From assembly GCA_947179485.1 (NCBI GenBank), contig OX359245.1, forward strand, positions 79,719,067 through 79,783,066: DNA of 64,000 nucleotides, written 5' to 3'. This document shows positions 22,493 through 36,003 of this stretch, piece by piece; positions within the stretch are counted from its first letter, which is position 1, and each line of letters opens with the position of its first letter. The notes under the pieces were generated by a model. That model did no database searches and had not been told where the DNA came from. It saw only the letters and a program-made list of their open reading frames with translations. The translations under genes and the position numbers were made by a program. Source of the DNA: Allacma fusca. Lineage: Eukaryota > Arthropoda > Collembola > Symphypleona > Sminthuridae.

Positions 22493-24200
22493 CTAAAACA
22501 TCACGAGGTCATATTAATTTTATCCCTTGGCAATGTAATTTGTGTGAGCGATTGCACAAAAGTTGTCATTTGACAAAATCTCCTGCCTATTTTTATCTTT
22601 TGATATCTTTTAATTATAAGTAACGCAGATGAAGTAGTTTGGAAATTGCGTTATGTTCACTTGCAAAGTGTGAGTTCAGTTACTGTTACGCATTTTGACG
22701 TTGACTACAGAATTGCGTTGGTGTATTTCCATGGAATTTTATGATTTTTGTTTGTTTTTAATACCCCGACTAATAATATATAACCAATTGAACTTTTATA
22801 ATAAAAACATTTAGTTCCAACACGTTGTATCAAATTTGTTACCATTTCTGTTCCACCATATCTAAACTGAGTAACGCAAGTTGTTCGAACTTTTGATTTT
22901 CGTAAAGAATTTACGGAAAAATCCCCATTTGATTGAAACATAGAAAATTCTAAATACTAATTTTTCCAAAATATCCTGACGTGGCTCAATTTCATTAAAA
23001 CCTAACGCTAAGGTGTTTAAGCTACGATAAGAAACATTTTCAACTAGAAACAGATTTGATACGACACGGGGCTGTAAAAAATGTGTCCCACACCGTTCCG
23101 ATCAAAATAATTTAAAAAGATTGGTTGTTGAGAAGAGTTTAAAAGAGGGGTTTTGATTTGTTTGAAACTTGTTTTACATTCTTGGAAGTTCTGGCCAAAA
23201 GTTTGGCTTGTCTTTTTAGTCTCATTTGTTGACTATTTTTAATAACTACTACTTTCACAGCTATTATTGTTTTTTTCCGTTCAAAAAAGAATCCATGGAA
23301 CAGGTTTGTCAATATTCGTCACATGCGATTTATTGACCACGTCCATTGGTCAAAAATGTTGCCATGAATTCATTTTAGACAAAATTGATGTCAACTAATT
23401 CCTTGAACTTTTAATCAGTCAAAACGTTCACAGCCGCTAGCCTGGCTTTTGACTACCCGAAATAAGTAACCCGAGGTTTCTTCCCCGAATATTATCCACT
23501 ATTCATTCATCCGAAGGAGTTTACCGGAATAACAAAAACCAATAATTTTCAAAACATTTTTCTGAACCCAATTTTGGCCAGGATTGAAATTAAATGTTAC
23601 ATGCGTGACCAGCGTTTCTATCCCATTTCTATTTTTCTCCATTGCTCAAATTAGGCACAAAAAACAAAAATCTGTGATTCCTTAATTAAAATCAAATTCT
23701 TTTCCAGATTCAACGAAATTGTGATCAGCGTTAAAAATTATTCTCACAGTTCCCAAATACATGAAGGAAAGTCGAGATGTTTTTAAGATTATCAGCTTTA
23801 CAAATTAGTCTTACCGAATTTTTATTTCTGAACTGTCGACGCTCGTGTTTTAAAATTTGTACGCGCTTTTAACGGAGCTATCCAACAAATTCCGGGGTTG
23901 CGAACTGTGGACATGGCAAGAGAGTAAGTTTGGGGAAATTAATCTTTAGGTGCAAAAGTCCAGAAAGCAGAACTTCTTTCATAAAAATATTTCAAAACGT
24001 CCGTGTTGTCTCAAATTTCATTCAATTCCGTCGAATACTTATCACGTACTTAGCTTAAGAATTGCAGTATAAGAACAAACGAATATTTGTATACGCTGAA
24101 ACCAAGAAGTTGTTAACTTTAACTTTTTAAAGCAATTCTTTAACTTCGCATAACTCTCTGAGTTCCTGTTGGACGAACATTTTGCATAAAAAATCTTTAC
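22493..24200 (-). other. Intron of module A
   Basis: No exon is supported here. Words near 23490-23610 (CACTATTCATTCATCCGAA, GCCAGGATTGAAATTAAAT) recur near 28690-28790. This indicates duplication of intronic as well as exonic DNA. Confidence 0.4.
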
Positions 24201-25106
24201 TCGTGAAGATGAATTTCCCCAAACTTTGTTCCCACGGGTCGTCTCCACAATTCTGAAAGTAACTCTTGGATTCCGCACCACGCTAAGATAAAGTCTCAAA
24301 ATAAATTCGCGAATTAATTTAGGATATTTTAAATGCAGACAATCCGCACAAAAACTCAACTTAGTGTCACATGCTTGAGAACCGCGGCTTCAATTTTAAT
24401 CTATTTGTCAATGAAATAAATTTCGAAGAAACGAAATACCTTTAAATTCGAGGAATCGCATGTTCTGTCCGTTTTCTGACCTAAAGAGGTGAAATTAGAA
24501 ATGGGACACCCTACACACGTTGAGATCGCAATGTATTGCAAATTATGGTTGTTCGTGGACTTTCGTGACTAAATATATCACAGAGGATTTGCCGGTGACG
24601 ATTTAAAGCTTAACTGGGGACCCACACTTACGATTTGGAAACTTAAATTTTGAAACGATTTCTTGCGCAAATACAGGCGAGTTGACATAATCTTTGTGCG
24701 CGTACGAACCTAACAAAATGTCATAACAATTCAAAGGGGCAAACTGTTAAACAAATAAAGCTACGGCTGTGGTTTCGTCGGGGTCCCCCGCAATTCTTTA
24801 TTGTGGTTTTTAGAAAATACGAGTATTTAAAAACAAATTTCGACAAGTAAATTCGATTTTCAGACTTAAACAACTTTGCAGTTAACAAAATAATTCCTTA
24901 CGATCAACATACCAAAACATTACCCCTATAAGATTCGGATAGCGTTATTATAGCCATTCTAAAAATATTGCGTAAAATCATTTCTGTTCTAAAAGCATTT
25001 AAGAGCCGCCAAAGTTCTTTCGAATCTCTGCAGTTGCAACAAAATCAGTCAAAATGTACCTACTTTCATTGATTTCAACGTTGCAGTAGTTCCATGGTTC
25101 GAAAAC
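24201..25106 (-). CDS. NLR-associated module A, exons 1-4
   Basis: Candidate exons are 25064-25106, 24632-24709, 24440-24480 and 24201-24359, each with AG acceptor and GT donor (GTAGGT, GTAAGT, GTATTT, GTAAAG). They are phase-compatible from one to the next and into the exon at 22492. The first two resemble the second exon of the NB-ARC gene (an FEPWN block against TEPCN, then SPVF against DSAF). Exons 3 and 4 are weaker, because no clear counterpart was found elsewhere. Upstream of 25106 only repeats Z and S follow, so an own promoter is not evident. Confidence 0.45.
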
Positions 25107-25479
25107 CTGTCAAATTGGATACCCATAAATCGAATCAAATCCAAATATGGTTTGGGATTTTACTAATTGAAAACAGTAGCATTTAGTCTTAAAAACCGTT
25201 GAAAATATTAATAATTTAAAACATCGTTTTTTCGCAGACAAAAGAACAAATATTTTTAACATAGCTTCAAAGATTAATTCAGTATGAGTCCAAAAAAATG
25301 AAGGAAGAAACATTGAATTTGCTTCGTTTGTAATGTTTGCCTATTTTTCAGACAATTACCTGGCAAAATTAATAAAAGCCCGAATTCTCCAAATAAAATA
25401 AGTAAATCATTAGGTGTTTAAAATGTTGTAACACATTTTCATAGTTGATGTTTTGCCATAAAAATTGGTTTTTTTCAGA

Positions 25480-26790
25480 TTCACTAAAAACTAAACCACA
25501 GCAGTGGTTGCGTTAGTAAAAGTGCATAGCAGCAGAATGTAGAAACTGTCTGAAATTAACATTGAATGGAATGAAAACTTGCTCGAAAAATAACATTGTG
25601 TGGCATAGGTCGCAGTCCAAAAAAAATTGCGTGTACAAAAAAAATATGTACATGAAATGCTCAGATTGTTGATTGGGTCGAGCAAAGCCGAATAACATTA
25701 AAAACGGACATGTGTCATTTTGCTTGGATTCGAAAATCCATCGAGAGCGTTTAAGTTTCTAAAGAATCTAAATTGGAGGGACAGTATTAGTTTGAATGAA
25801 ACTTGTATCTAGACAACTTTGTTTCTACGAAAAATTAAAGTTTAATATTTTAAAAATAGGAAACAGAGATGTTTTTGTTTTTAATCCGAATTCCATCTAG
25901 TCAACTTTCCTTTGAATCGAAGCGACACCGAAACAACTTTCCTTTGAATCGAAGCGACGCCGAAACAACTTTCCTTTGAATCGAAGCGACACCGAAACAA
26001 CTTTCCTTTGAATCGAAGCGACACCGAAACAACTTTCCTTTGAATCGAAGCGACACCGAAACAACTTTCCTTTGAATCGAAGCTCCATCGAAATAATTTT
26101 GCTTCTGATCGAAGCTCCATCGAAATAATTTTGCTTCTGTTCGAAGCTGCATTAAATTAATTTTGCTTCTGATCGAAGCTGCATTGAATTAATTTTGATT
26201 TTGATCGAAGTGGCATCCAAACAACTTTGCTTTGAATCGAATCTGCATTGAAATAATTTTGCTTTGAATCGAAGCTGCATCGAAATAATTTTGCTTTTGA
26301 TCCCACCTGCATCGACACATGTTTGCTTTGAATCGAAGCTCCATCGAAATAATTTTGCTTCGAATCGAAGCTCCATCGAAATAATTTTGCTTCGAATCGA
26401 AGCTCCATCGAAATAATTTTGCCTTTGATCGAAGATGCATCGAATTAACTTTGATGTGACTCGAAACTGCATCGAAACCACTTTGAGGTGACTCGAAGCT
26501 GCATCGAACCAACTCTGATGTGACTCAAAGCTGCTTTGAATTAACTTTGATGTGACTCGAAACTGCATCGAAGTAATTTCGTTTGTTTCGAAGTGACATC
26601 GATTCAGTCCAAGTCCAGAAGAGGTTTATCGGCCAGCGAAGTTTGTCGGGACCAGAACAGATCGAACTGAACAGCGAAATAAAAAATTTCCGAGAGTTCC
26701 GTTCGTTCCACCGGTCAGAATATCTCCCAGCTTCAAATCTTGACATTTGTCATCCGGACAGTCAGTTATTTTCGGTAAGGCAAGAAATCA
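25480..26790 (-). repeat. Interspersed repeat Z, copy 2
   Basis: It is collinear with 6690-7390 on both sides of an expanded minisatellite. The many minus-strand frames of 60-140 residues here are the array read in different frames. Confidence 0.7.
25905..26580 (-). repeat. About 32-bp minisatellite in repeat Z
   Basis: The left half has exact 32-base spacing of CTTTGAATCGAAGCGACACC. The right half has diverged units with GAATCGAAGCTGCATCGAAA and then GTGACTCGAAGCTGCATCG. Divergence rises steadily to the right, so the left end is the youngest. Confidence 0.9.
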
Positions 26791-26899
26791 AGAAAATTAA
26801 AAGTTGTAAAAGTAATTATTAAAGAACGATGTAAAATAATATCGAGTCTGATGCGTTTCGAAGAAACCGAATCATACAATAGTAGTCAAACAAATAAAT

Positions 26900-28640
26900 A
26901 CGGAGCTTCTTGAAGACCAGCTTCAAATTTGAAGTTCTTTGCAATTTGTTATAAAATTGAAGTTTTGATATTTTGTTGAGTTTCAGTTTAACTTCAAGTG
27001 TGAGGTCAAGTTAATTTTTAAGTGTAAGGATCTCCAGGAGTGTTTCATTATTCTGCAAAAGTCGACGTATTTTCATTTAAATTTCCACAAATTCCCAAAT
27101 TATCCTGATTATTACGAGGCTTGGAAATGGTCGCGAAGTCGTACCATTCACAGATCAAGCCTTGTACATTTCCCAATATCATTCAATCCATTCTCAAGTA
27201 CAAGGTCACCGCAAAAACGCATCCCGTTTATTCTGCCCCGCATTCCATCAGCCCATATTTGTCCACCTCTCAGAAATCTCCCTCAAACAATCAAACAAAC
27301 TTCGGAAAAACACTTCTTCTAAAAAGAAATCCATTTTAGCCTCACAAATTTATTTTGGATGCTTCTTTGAAATTCTTTAATTTTTAGGTCAAGTTTAATT
27401 TCAAGTTAGCGTTCAAGTGTGGTTTCAAGCATAGCATGATGCTTGGCTTCAATTTTGAGTTTGAGATCAAGTTGGGGATCAAGTTTGAGATCAAGTTTGA
27501 GTTCGATATTAGATCAAGTTGGGGATCAACTTTCAGATCAAGTTTGAGCTTGATTTGGAGATCAAGTTTGAGCTCGAGTTTGAGATCGAGTTTGAGCACG
27601 AGTGTGAGATCAAGTTGGGGATCAAGTTTGAGATCAAAATTGAGATCAAGTTTGAGATCCGGTGGGGGATCACGTTTGGGGTTTGAACTCAAGATTGGGA
27701 TTTCAATTCAAGTTTGATATTCGAATTCAAGCTTGAGATTTCAATTCAAGTTTGAGATTTGAATTCAAGCTTGAGATTTCAATTCAAGTTTGAGATTTGA
27801 ATTCAAGCTTGAGATTTCAATTCAAGTTTGAGATTTGAATTCAAGCTTGAGATTTCAATTCAAGTTTGAGATTTGAATTCAAGCTTGAGATTTGATTTAA
27901 GCTTGAGATTTGAATTCAAGCTTGAGATTTGAATTCAAGCTTGAGATTTGAATTCAAGCTTGAGATTGAAATTCAAGTTTCAAATTGAAGTTCAAGTTTG
28001 GGATTGATGTTCAAGTTTGAGTTTTGATACGCATTTTTGAGTTTAAAATTTGCATCAAGTTTCAGACTTGATTTTCTTGTTTTACTCCAAGTGTAGAAAC
28101 AAGTTTAAAGTTTGAGTTGAAGTTTGTGATCGAGTTTGGCTTCAACTTCCAAACCTAAATTCCGAGTTTGAGTTCAAGTTTGAATTCTTGAATTTGGTTT
28201 TTGAGTTCAGGTTTGCTGGTCTTTGTGGTTTTAAAGGTTTTTTATTACTTAACTGTGCTAAACTCATGCTGAAATAATTTCTGACGAACGTTAAGCCATG
28301 TCAGGTTTGGGTGAAGTTAAGGTCAAGTTCGGCTAAAGCATTTCATTTATCCCTTATCTGTAAAATGGGCATCACAATGATATTGGAAACTCTGTATATT
28401 CCACAAGTCGAATATTCTCCACGTTAGGGGAATTACAGGAAGCAATCATTTGTGTCTAAATATATTCAGTTCTATATTTCTACAACCAGCAACATTTAAT
28501 TTTTGGGAAAAATAATTAAAATTATTTAATGTTAGTAATGCATATATCGTTGGTTTTAAAATCTTCTTTTGTCTCGTTATCTGTTTTGGAAAAAATACGA
28601 GAACGAGATATTTTGAAAACCAGAAAACTAAAGTAAGAAG
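26900..28640 (+). repeat. Interspersed repeat S, copy 3
   Basis: The left part (27040-27440) parallels 61141-61500 and the tail (28200-28640) parallels 20600-21000. Shared words include TTATTACTTAACTGTGCT and CTGTATATTCCACAA. Confidence 0.7.
27440..28020 (+). repeat. Minisatellite inside repeat S copy 3
   Basis: The first part has GATCAAGTTTGAGATCAAG units. The second has alternating AATTCAAGCTTGAGATTTC and AATTCAAGTTTGAGATTTG units, that is a 38-bp higher-order dimer. Confidence 0.9.
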
Positions 28641-28979
28641 TCCTTAAAACAGTCATTTTTCACCTCAGGTTCCTTCAACGGATATTTCCCACTATTCATT
28701 CAACCTAAGTGATTTTGCGGATTCAAAACAGCAAATATTTTAAAAAACTCATTTTGCTTACCCTACCTTAGCCAGCATTGAAACTAAATATTACGCTGTA
28801 ACCAACAATCCAAACAATCTGCGAACATGAAAACACCTCTGACCAATATGGGGTAATCTGAGACATGGATCCACTTTTGGTCAATTTTGACCAATGTCGG
28901 TACCAAGACGTTCTGTAGACAGTTTTTCCAAATCTTTGGCCATGAACCTCTAATGATGGAAGTCCGCACATCGGTGACC

Positions 28980-29611
28980 AACAATTTGGTTAGAAATTGC
29001 CCGCTTTGTATCGTTCACGAGCTTATGATAAATAATTGCAAAGTAGGAAAAGCTCCCCTGAGATCCTATAATCTGCAAAGCTATTTGTATATAAAGCAAG
29101 TGACGTCAAAAGATATTCCAGAAATAATTTTGCACGTGAGCAAATATTTTCAATGCCGACAATTCTAAAAACTCTCGACATTGCATCACCTTGTTCAGAG
29201 ATGCGGCATCGATTTTTGACAAGATAATGAAAAATTGTTTGCAAAAATCAATTATTTTTAAAATGTTGGAATCGTTTGTTTTGTTCCTTATTTAAGATAA
29301 GAGGGAGAAAATAGATTTAGGTCACCCTGTACGCCTTGAATTCCAAGAAGAATTTAAGCGCAGCGTTAGTGTATTTAAAATTCTGCAGTTAGTACAACAT
29401 TTGCCTTGAATGATAACAGTTTTTGAAATATTCCATTTGCCCAAAAGCTACCAAATTGCAGACGATAAATCGGATTATATATCGCAAGATATTCTCTGAA
29501 CTTTTTATACGTAGAAACAATAAAATCCTTTCCAAAAAAATTTAAAAATAGAAATAATTTAAAAGCGTTTCTACTACAGGGAGAAGTCTTTTGGAAACAA
29601 AATTCGAGCAA
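28980..29611 (-). pseudogene. Possible third, partial copy of the module
   Basis: Two protein-like frames follow acceptors: one from about 29476 down to 29375 after GTTCAG, and one from about 29179 down to 29023 after TTTTTAG. A CACCCTGTACGCCTTGA word between them (29330) matches CACCCTACACACGTTGA at 24505, between exons 2 and 3 of module A. This placement suggests a duplicated module that lost its later exons. Phases do not connect to the exon at 29769 in a simple way. Confidence 0.3.
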
Positions 29612-29768
29612 AACCTCAGAGACAACATGTTAGCTAATAGTCTACAAGCGCATGCCTTTTACAGCACTTTCTGCAGGTCATTTTATCGCTTCAGCAACAA
29701 CATTTAATTTATCTAAATTATGATTTTACATGCATCACATTATAGATTTTATTTCAGATGGTACTTAC

Positions 29769-32700
29769 TAAATTGTACAGTTGAATGACGTAAGAATCTT
29801 CAAGGAGTTCGGACAAATCATAATCTCTGAGAAATAATGCTTCTAATGCGGGTGTGGTTAAGAATTCCAAGAAGTCCGTCGCCCATTTCGGTTTCCACTG
29901 ACAGTTTTCTACCTTCACGTGAAATTCTTTCAAACGCCTTCTTTTTTCACTTAATGTTAATCTGAAAAAAAGTTCTACATCAAATTGGAAGTGATTCTCC
30001 AGTTTCAAATTAAAATCAAGCTTCAAATGTTCATTCAAATTTTATTTTATGTTTTCAGTTAAATTTTTGGTTTGAACTCAAAGTAAAAGTTTACAATCTT
30101 TATGACCAAAGCTTGAGCGGTCATTCTGGCATGAAACGTTAGCGCTTTAAATTGTTTCCTCGATAATTTCAGGTTTTGAAACTCAAGTGGTTCAATGCAT
30201 CGGAAGAGTGAAATTTGGATTCCTGTTCCACTTTTACAATTATTACTCTCGTTCTACATTCAAAAAACGTCCAAGGTGTTCAGAGGTGGTTTTCCAGATT
30301 GTAAATAGTACGTGGATGATTGTTTTTTGCGGAAAATGATGCTCCAACAATGTGTGTTGGTATAAAAGTTCGTTAACAGTGGTAACAATAATAAAATGTG
30401 AATTTAAAGTGTTAACCGAAATTTCTTATGATAAATAACACTGAGAAAGTAAACTTCGACATTTCCCACTTTGAAATGTTTTGGTCGTAAATATTTGCGC
30501 GTGCTGTTGCTTAGCTCAAATCAAAATTTCGAAGAAACGAAATGTGACACTGAAGTCAATTGTCACCGGAAATCTGGTGCCAGGGAAAAAGCAATGCCCT
30601 CAATTGTTTTATATTTCACGTTTTTTTAAAAAGGAAAATTTCAATTTAAGTGTTATTAAATATTTTTATAACAGCCATGACTTCTATGATAAAACGATAA
30701 ATTGCTATTTAATAGTGCTGGAGGGACAATCCTCAGCGTGCTTGGAATATTTGGTAAAAGCAAATGCAATTAATTCTTTCATTTTGAATTCAATAATTTG
30801 ACTTCAAATTTGCTGCCGTGGTTTGACATATTTTCAAAAACAAGAAACTATCTATAAGAACAGATTTCCTGCATCTCTGCAAATTAAAACATTAGATAAA
30901 AAAAATGTTTAGTTACAACGTATTCTTAATAATCTTATCGTAAGATACATTTCCTGCTAACGTAAATTTTTCCCAATATTTTGTTTAAATTAGTTCACTG
31001 AATCTTCAGTTTTGAAGAAAACGTTCTTTCAATTTCAAAAAAAAAATCAAGTGAAGCAGATTCCTCGCTACCTGTGCAATCTACTGTTTAGGTTTTTTAA
31101 CGGTACCTTCTGAAAGTACACGAAAAATTCACTCCAGTTACTTGAGTTAACAAACATTGCCCGGCATACTTGGCAAGTTGCCCAAAATTCCGGGCATTTC
31201 CAAATCGATATACCCTACTCACACCTAACCATGACTGCCGAGTATTTGGATACGATGAGATTTCGAACATTCTGACGATTTTATACTACCAGACACTTCC
31301 CCCGCTCTTGTGCATATGACTTTTCCAGGCACTCAAAAAACATAAAGTATTAAAAGAAACAAGTGATTGATCTTCAGGAAAATCATTTTCGAGCCTTGAT
31401 GAACCTCAATATTGCGCCAAATCAATGAAATTTATTTTTTAGAAAATCTGGAAAAGAATTTGTTGCAAACTAAAAAATCTAGTATGCTCTAAATCACTAC
31501 CTTGGGGGCAATATAAGGAGGAAGATGGACGATGGTCACCCTGTATATTGTTGGAAAACAAATAAAATGGGCTAAATGCATTTTCTGTTTAATGTCCTAA
31601 CAAAAATAAATTAATGCGTGTTATCTAAAAAGAACAATATAGTGGTTCAATTAGATTTAAGTACCTACAGTCGATTATGGTTTTAGTTGTTTACGAACTT
31701 TAGTTTGCTTTGTTGAAATTTAGTGCACATTAATTTGTATCGAAAATGTATCCAGTTTTTCTGCTTCACATTCAATTCCACATACATACCGCTCTAAACG
31801 ATATGAAAAAACCTGGATCATTTATACTCGAAAATAACCCGTAGCAAATTCTTGTCGTAATGACCTGTATAAAGTGACTTTGGGAGTTTTAATTGTAAGG
31901 CGTGCTATGTTGTGCTAGAAATTATTTGCTACTGGAGAAATACATACCTCGTTAGATACACTCTAGATTTGGTGGCTATTATTCCAATCTAGCGTATTTA
32001 ATTCTGGGGACTATTCTGCGACAATGCATGGCTGCGAGTAACACAAGAAACTATAACTGATAGTGAACGTCTTAAGGAAGTATCAAAATCATTTCCTTGG
32101 ATTTTGTTGCTTCAGAATTTTGGAGCAATTTGAAGTTTAAAAACATTCAGTGAAGAAGTTGCATAAAGTCACCCTCTCAACGTGTAATGATGTCATTACG
32201 CTTCAAAAGACAGATCCTATGGGTTCGAAAAACAACACCAGTATAAATTAGAACTATTCAACTGATTTTGAAATTGTGTCATAACCGAACAATACTTTTA
32301 AAGGGAATTTTACAATCTAAATCCACATTGCAGTTTGTAACACATAATGATAAATATTATGTATTTTGGACGGATATGTCCCATTAGTTCGACTGCATTT
32401 AATCCATTATGAGTTACTGAAGGTCACAAGATTCCTTTTAGTCAATTTTCATGCAATTAGTCAGTTTTACCCAACAGTAGTCGTCAAATACCCTTCGACC
32501 CTTTGTTTTTAACTTCATTTCCTTGATGTAACGGAAGTCCATTACATCCAATTGTATGTAAATGAGAAACGTGTTTCCCTCGTAACACGTGACCAGAGTA
32601 TGCAAACACCAAGGACATTAAACACTTACTTTTCAAGGACAAATCGTCTGTTTGATTTGCATTTCTGTTTTAGTTCTTTCAACGCATTCTGAAATGCTGG

Positions 32701-33380
32701 TTCGATACGGCTGTTGTAGTTATCATAGATCTTCTTGTCAGCATCAAATAGGAAAATAACGACGAAAGATATGCGGAAAAATGTAACTTCAGGGTAATAC
32801 TAAAATTCAAATCGATTTGTTTAAGAGTTCTAAAATATTAAAGGACAATTTTTTAAATTAATTTCCTAACATTATTTTAAAATGAAACTTACATAATCCA
32901 AAACAATTGTTTCCAAATAGAATTTGGCGAAGTCCATAAATGCATTTCCAAACTCCGGAGATTTGACGAATTTCTCACTGTTTTTTAGTTTCTCCCACAC
33001 GTTCAGCAAATTATCTGGAATATTTAAAAATCTGTGACCTGTTGTAATTCAACTCAACAAAAAATTCCGAACAAGCGAGAAACTATTATATTTGCAAAAT
33101 TAATGTCAATATGTAATCTTTTGCTTAAGTTTTTGAATTATCTGTCAATGCTCCATAAACTAAGCAATCCAACTCCGCAGTACTTAATTGTAAATTAGTT
33201 GTTTGAGTGAATAAGTAAATGCACATTAAACTTGCCTAGGTAATCATCGAAGTTGTTCTTACACAGATAGTGCTTTTCTTCATCATTTGTGAATTTAAGG
33301 GAATCAGTGAACCATTGGGGACCGAAGACCTTAAATATTCCATTAAAGCTGTATTTATCGTCTGTTGTTAGGTGTTCATC
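29769..33380 (-). CDS. NLR-associated module B, four exons
   Basis: Exons are 33236-33380, 32893-33014, 32630-32799 and 29769-29961. Acceptors are AG in all. Donors are GCAAGT for the first and GTAAGT for the other three. Joined, they give one open frame of 210 residues with an LFDADKKIYD motif and a basic LSEKRRRLKEF stretch. Exon lengths and phases equal those of 21349-22492. The first exon starts in phase 0, as does the intron after 46870. These may therefore be the continuation of the NB-ARC gene, with the LTR element in the intron between. Alternatively it is a separate partial gene. The last intron (2.7 kb) contains repeat R copy 3. Function unknown. Confidence 0.65.
30340..31130 (+). 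repeat. Interspersed repeat R, copy 3 (within an intron of module B)
   Basis: It shares AATGTTTTGGTCGTAAATAT, ATTTGCGCG and AACAGCCATGACTT-type words in the same order as copies 1, 2 and 4. It keeps a 106-residue plus-strand frame (30481-30801), not called a gene. Confidence 0.55.
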
Positions 33381-33966
33381 CTAAATTATAATGAAAAAAT
33401 TAAGAAATTATTTACAGTTTAAATTTCAAAACAAAACGGCAACGTTTTACATTACTAATTGTAAAATGATTTCCTAAAGGGTGACAAGAAATCATTTACA
33501 CCCCACAAGCAAATATTGAACATATTAAAATCCCATGCATAAGAAAACCATTCCCCAGATTATTCCCTGATAGGAAAGATTTGAACAATTGTGGGAAAAA
33601 TCCTGTCAAATTTGTGCACACTGGTTTGCACATAAGTTGATGGAATAGACGATGGTAAATTTTATCCCTCAAATGTGAGCAATGACATTGGTTTATGCTG
33701 CACAATTGCGAACGACGTCAAATTCTGTAACTTTTTTACAATTGTCCGCGTAGTTTTGGGCGAAGCACAGTTTGTGCACAAATATTCCACCGAATTCAAA
33801 ATCAAATATATCTCAAAACTTGTGGATACCACCGTTAGGCAAGTGGAGCAATTATTTTAGTATTAATTATTTAGCAAGGATTTTGTAAAAATATTCCTGA
33901 TTTCTGGATTAAATGTTTTGCTTGTGTAAATCGTGATTTTGAGTCCCTTTATGAACTTTACTTTTG

Positions 33967-35311
33967 TGTTAGGGGTCTGAGTTGAGTGGAAATAACGTAC
34001 TATGAATTCCCTCAAGTTTACTTTTGGTTCCTCAAATGTTGAAGAGATTTTATTTAACTTTAGACAAATACAAAAATGGGACTTAATAATATCTTTGTTT
34101 GATTTTCTAAACTATAAGTTAACACTAAGATTTAATTCTGATTAAAAATATTAATTCAAAGAAGACCTTCTCTAAATCTAACTACAAAGTTAATAAAGTT
34201 ATAAAAGTTCAAGTGTAATTCCTATTACAAGTTATCAAAGGGTTGCCCAAAAGGTTTCCCAAAATTTCTATCAAAATTCTAAATGTTTTCTCAAAATTTC
34301 TCGAAATACAATCCACCAGCCTGAAGAGCTGTGGTAAAATCCTTCCTCTTCTGAGAGTAAAGGCTATCTTTCAGAAAAACTACTCGATTCTGAGAGCAAG
34401 AGTATGTTTGATAAAATGGGAGTAAAAAGGGAGAAAACCGAAACCCGAGTGCTATACGAAGAGGGAGAGAGAGAGAGTCCAAGAGGACAGCGTTTCGGAT
34501 CGGCGTGTTCAGATCGACTGTGAATCTGTAAGATTTTCCTGGGGTATTTATACTCGGCCGCAACCGTACTCTCAAAATCCGAAGTCAATTGAATAGATTT
34601 TTATGACCGGACCATCTGGCCGAAACCAAGTTCCAACCCCGCCAGCCTGGCGCCGGTTCGAGATTGCTTTGCATTTAAACACATGGCAATACATACATAA
34701 GCAATATCAGTTTCAATTACTTTCTTAATCTTAGGTCTTATCGTAACTTACATTTATTGCGATCGTAAAGATCGAACCCATTGTCCGAGACAGATCCCAG
34801 TACTTAGGAAGGAGTTTTTATAACCCTCACCCTCGTAAAATCTTATGAGCTCCGGAACAAAATTACTTTGTCTCCCTTATTTACAAAACAACTTCCTCCT
34901 AACCCTAAGGTTATAAGACCGTAACTATGGTTACACTTATGTACTAACATGCTTTGAAATCAAAAGTTGTTTTCCCTGGGAAAATGTCTTACACTCTAAA
35001 ATACAATGGTCTCAAGCTTATTACGCACTAATAACTTGTATATATAAACGTCCTACGCATGGAGAGATTTCCCTCCTCTTCTCATCCGCTCGGACTGAGA
35101 GGAGCCAAAGGGTAATCTCTACACACACAGAGAAGAACTTTTCCAACTCTGGACATTTTTATTAAAGCCAACGGTCAGCAAGTTTATTTGCGTACATGTA
35201 CTCATTCCTACGTTCATTCTAACATCCTATTCTCATTACTACCATTACATAAAATCTTACGTTATTATGTACGTATCAAATACTTATTTCTACGCTAAAA
35301 AGAGCGTATCA
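33967..35311 (-). repeat. 3' LTR
   Basis: It equals 42608-43952 over the full length as far as read, apart from G against T near 34400 / 43041. Small frames inside it (34243-34588) are not genes. Confidence 0.95.
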
Positions 35312-35315
35312 AATA

Positions 35316-35327
35316 CTTCCCCCCTAC
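35316..35327 (-). promoter_or_regulatory. Polypurine tract
   Basis: On the minus strand GTAGGGGGGAAGTATT runs up to the 3' LTR, the expected site for plus-strand DNA priming. Confidence 0.7.
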
Positions 35328-35390
35328 GAAGACCAGTCCCTGGTCGTAAAAGGCAGACGTACAAACATATCATTTTAACCTTTTTATGCC

Positions 35391-35807
35391 TCAACATCCA
35401 CGGTTAACTAACAGTGTGTCCACATCGAAATAACCGGGCGACACTGTCATTACACTCGCCGGGGTATAGGTTTTCTTTGGACGAGTAGACGACGTTGCGG
35501 TCGATCTCGTGCATGAGGACGACTGGAGTGGTGGAGTCTTTGAGGACCCAGCATAGTCGTTGGTAGTTGTACGTACCGAGCACTCGTTTACTGGTGAAGA
35601 AATAGCTGTCCAAACTGGTAGCCATTGTCGTGTTCGGGTAGCCTCGTGAAAGACCTCGTCCCAAGTCGTTTCGTCCTCAGCTTTCTCTTTGCTCGTTTGT
35701 TCTGTCACTGCCCATAGACGTGTCAAATATTTACACTCGTGTAGCCGTGATTCTATAGACATAATTTCCTTTTGAGTAGAATAAAACTCATTTTTAGTTG
35801 AAATCAT
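35391..35807 (-). pseudogene. Unknown ORF upstream of the polypurine tract, frameshifted
   Basis: Two overlapping minus-strand frames (35391-35807 and 35404-35664) each look protein-like in part: the first in its N-terminal half with acidic and Trp residues, the second in its C-terminal half. A single frame shift near 35640 would explain this. I recognise no family. By position it is a third reading frame after env, or the displaced end of env. Confidence 0.35.
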
Positions 35808-36003
35808 CTACATCGTAAGTATCTCAATCATTTCATACCATTTAACATACTTTCTACGTTAACATTCAAAAGATATCTTTCCTGACCCTGTAAATCGTGA
35901 CTTGTATTTCTTTTTAGACTGCTCCAAGCTATTGGACTGAATATCCTTAGACTTAGCCTTTTTTTTGTAACCAAAGGTGTAGGACGTCGGGCCTCGTGTA
36001 ACA

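Noticed and set aside
25881..26568. Several minus-strand repeat proteins of 60-140 residues
   Set aside because: They are translations of the 32-bp array in repeat Z, open in all frames.
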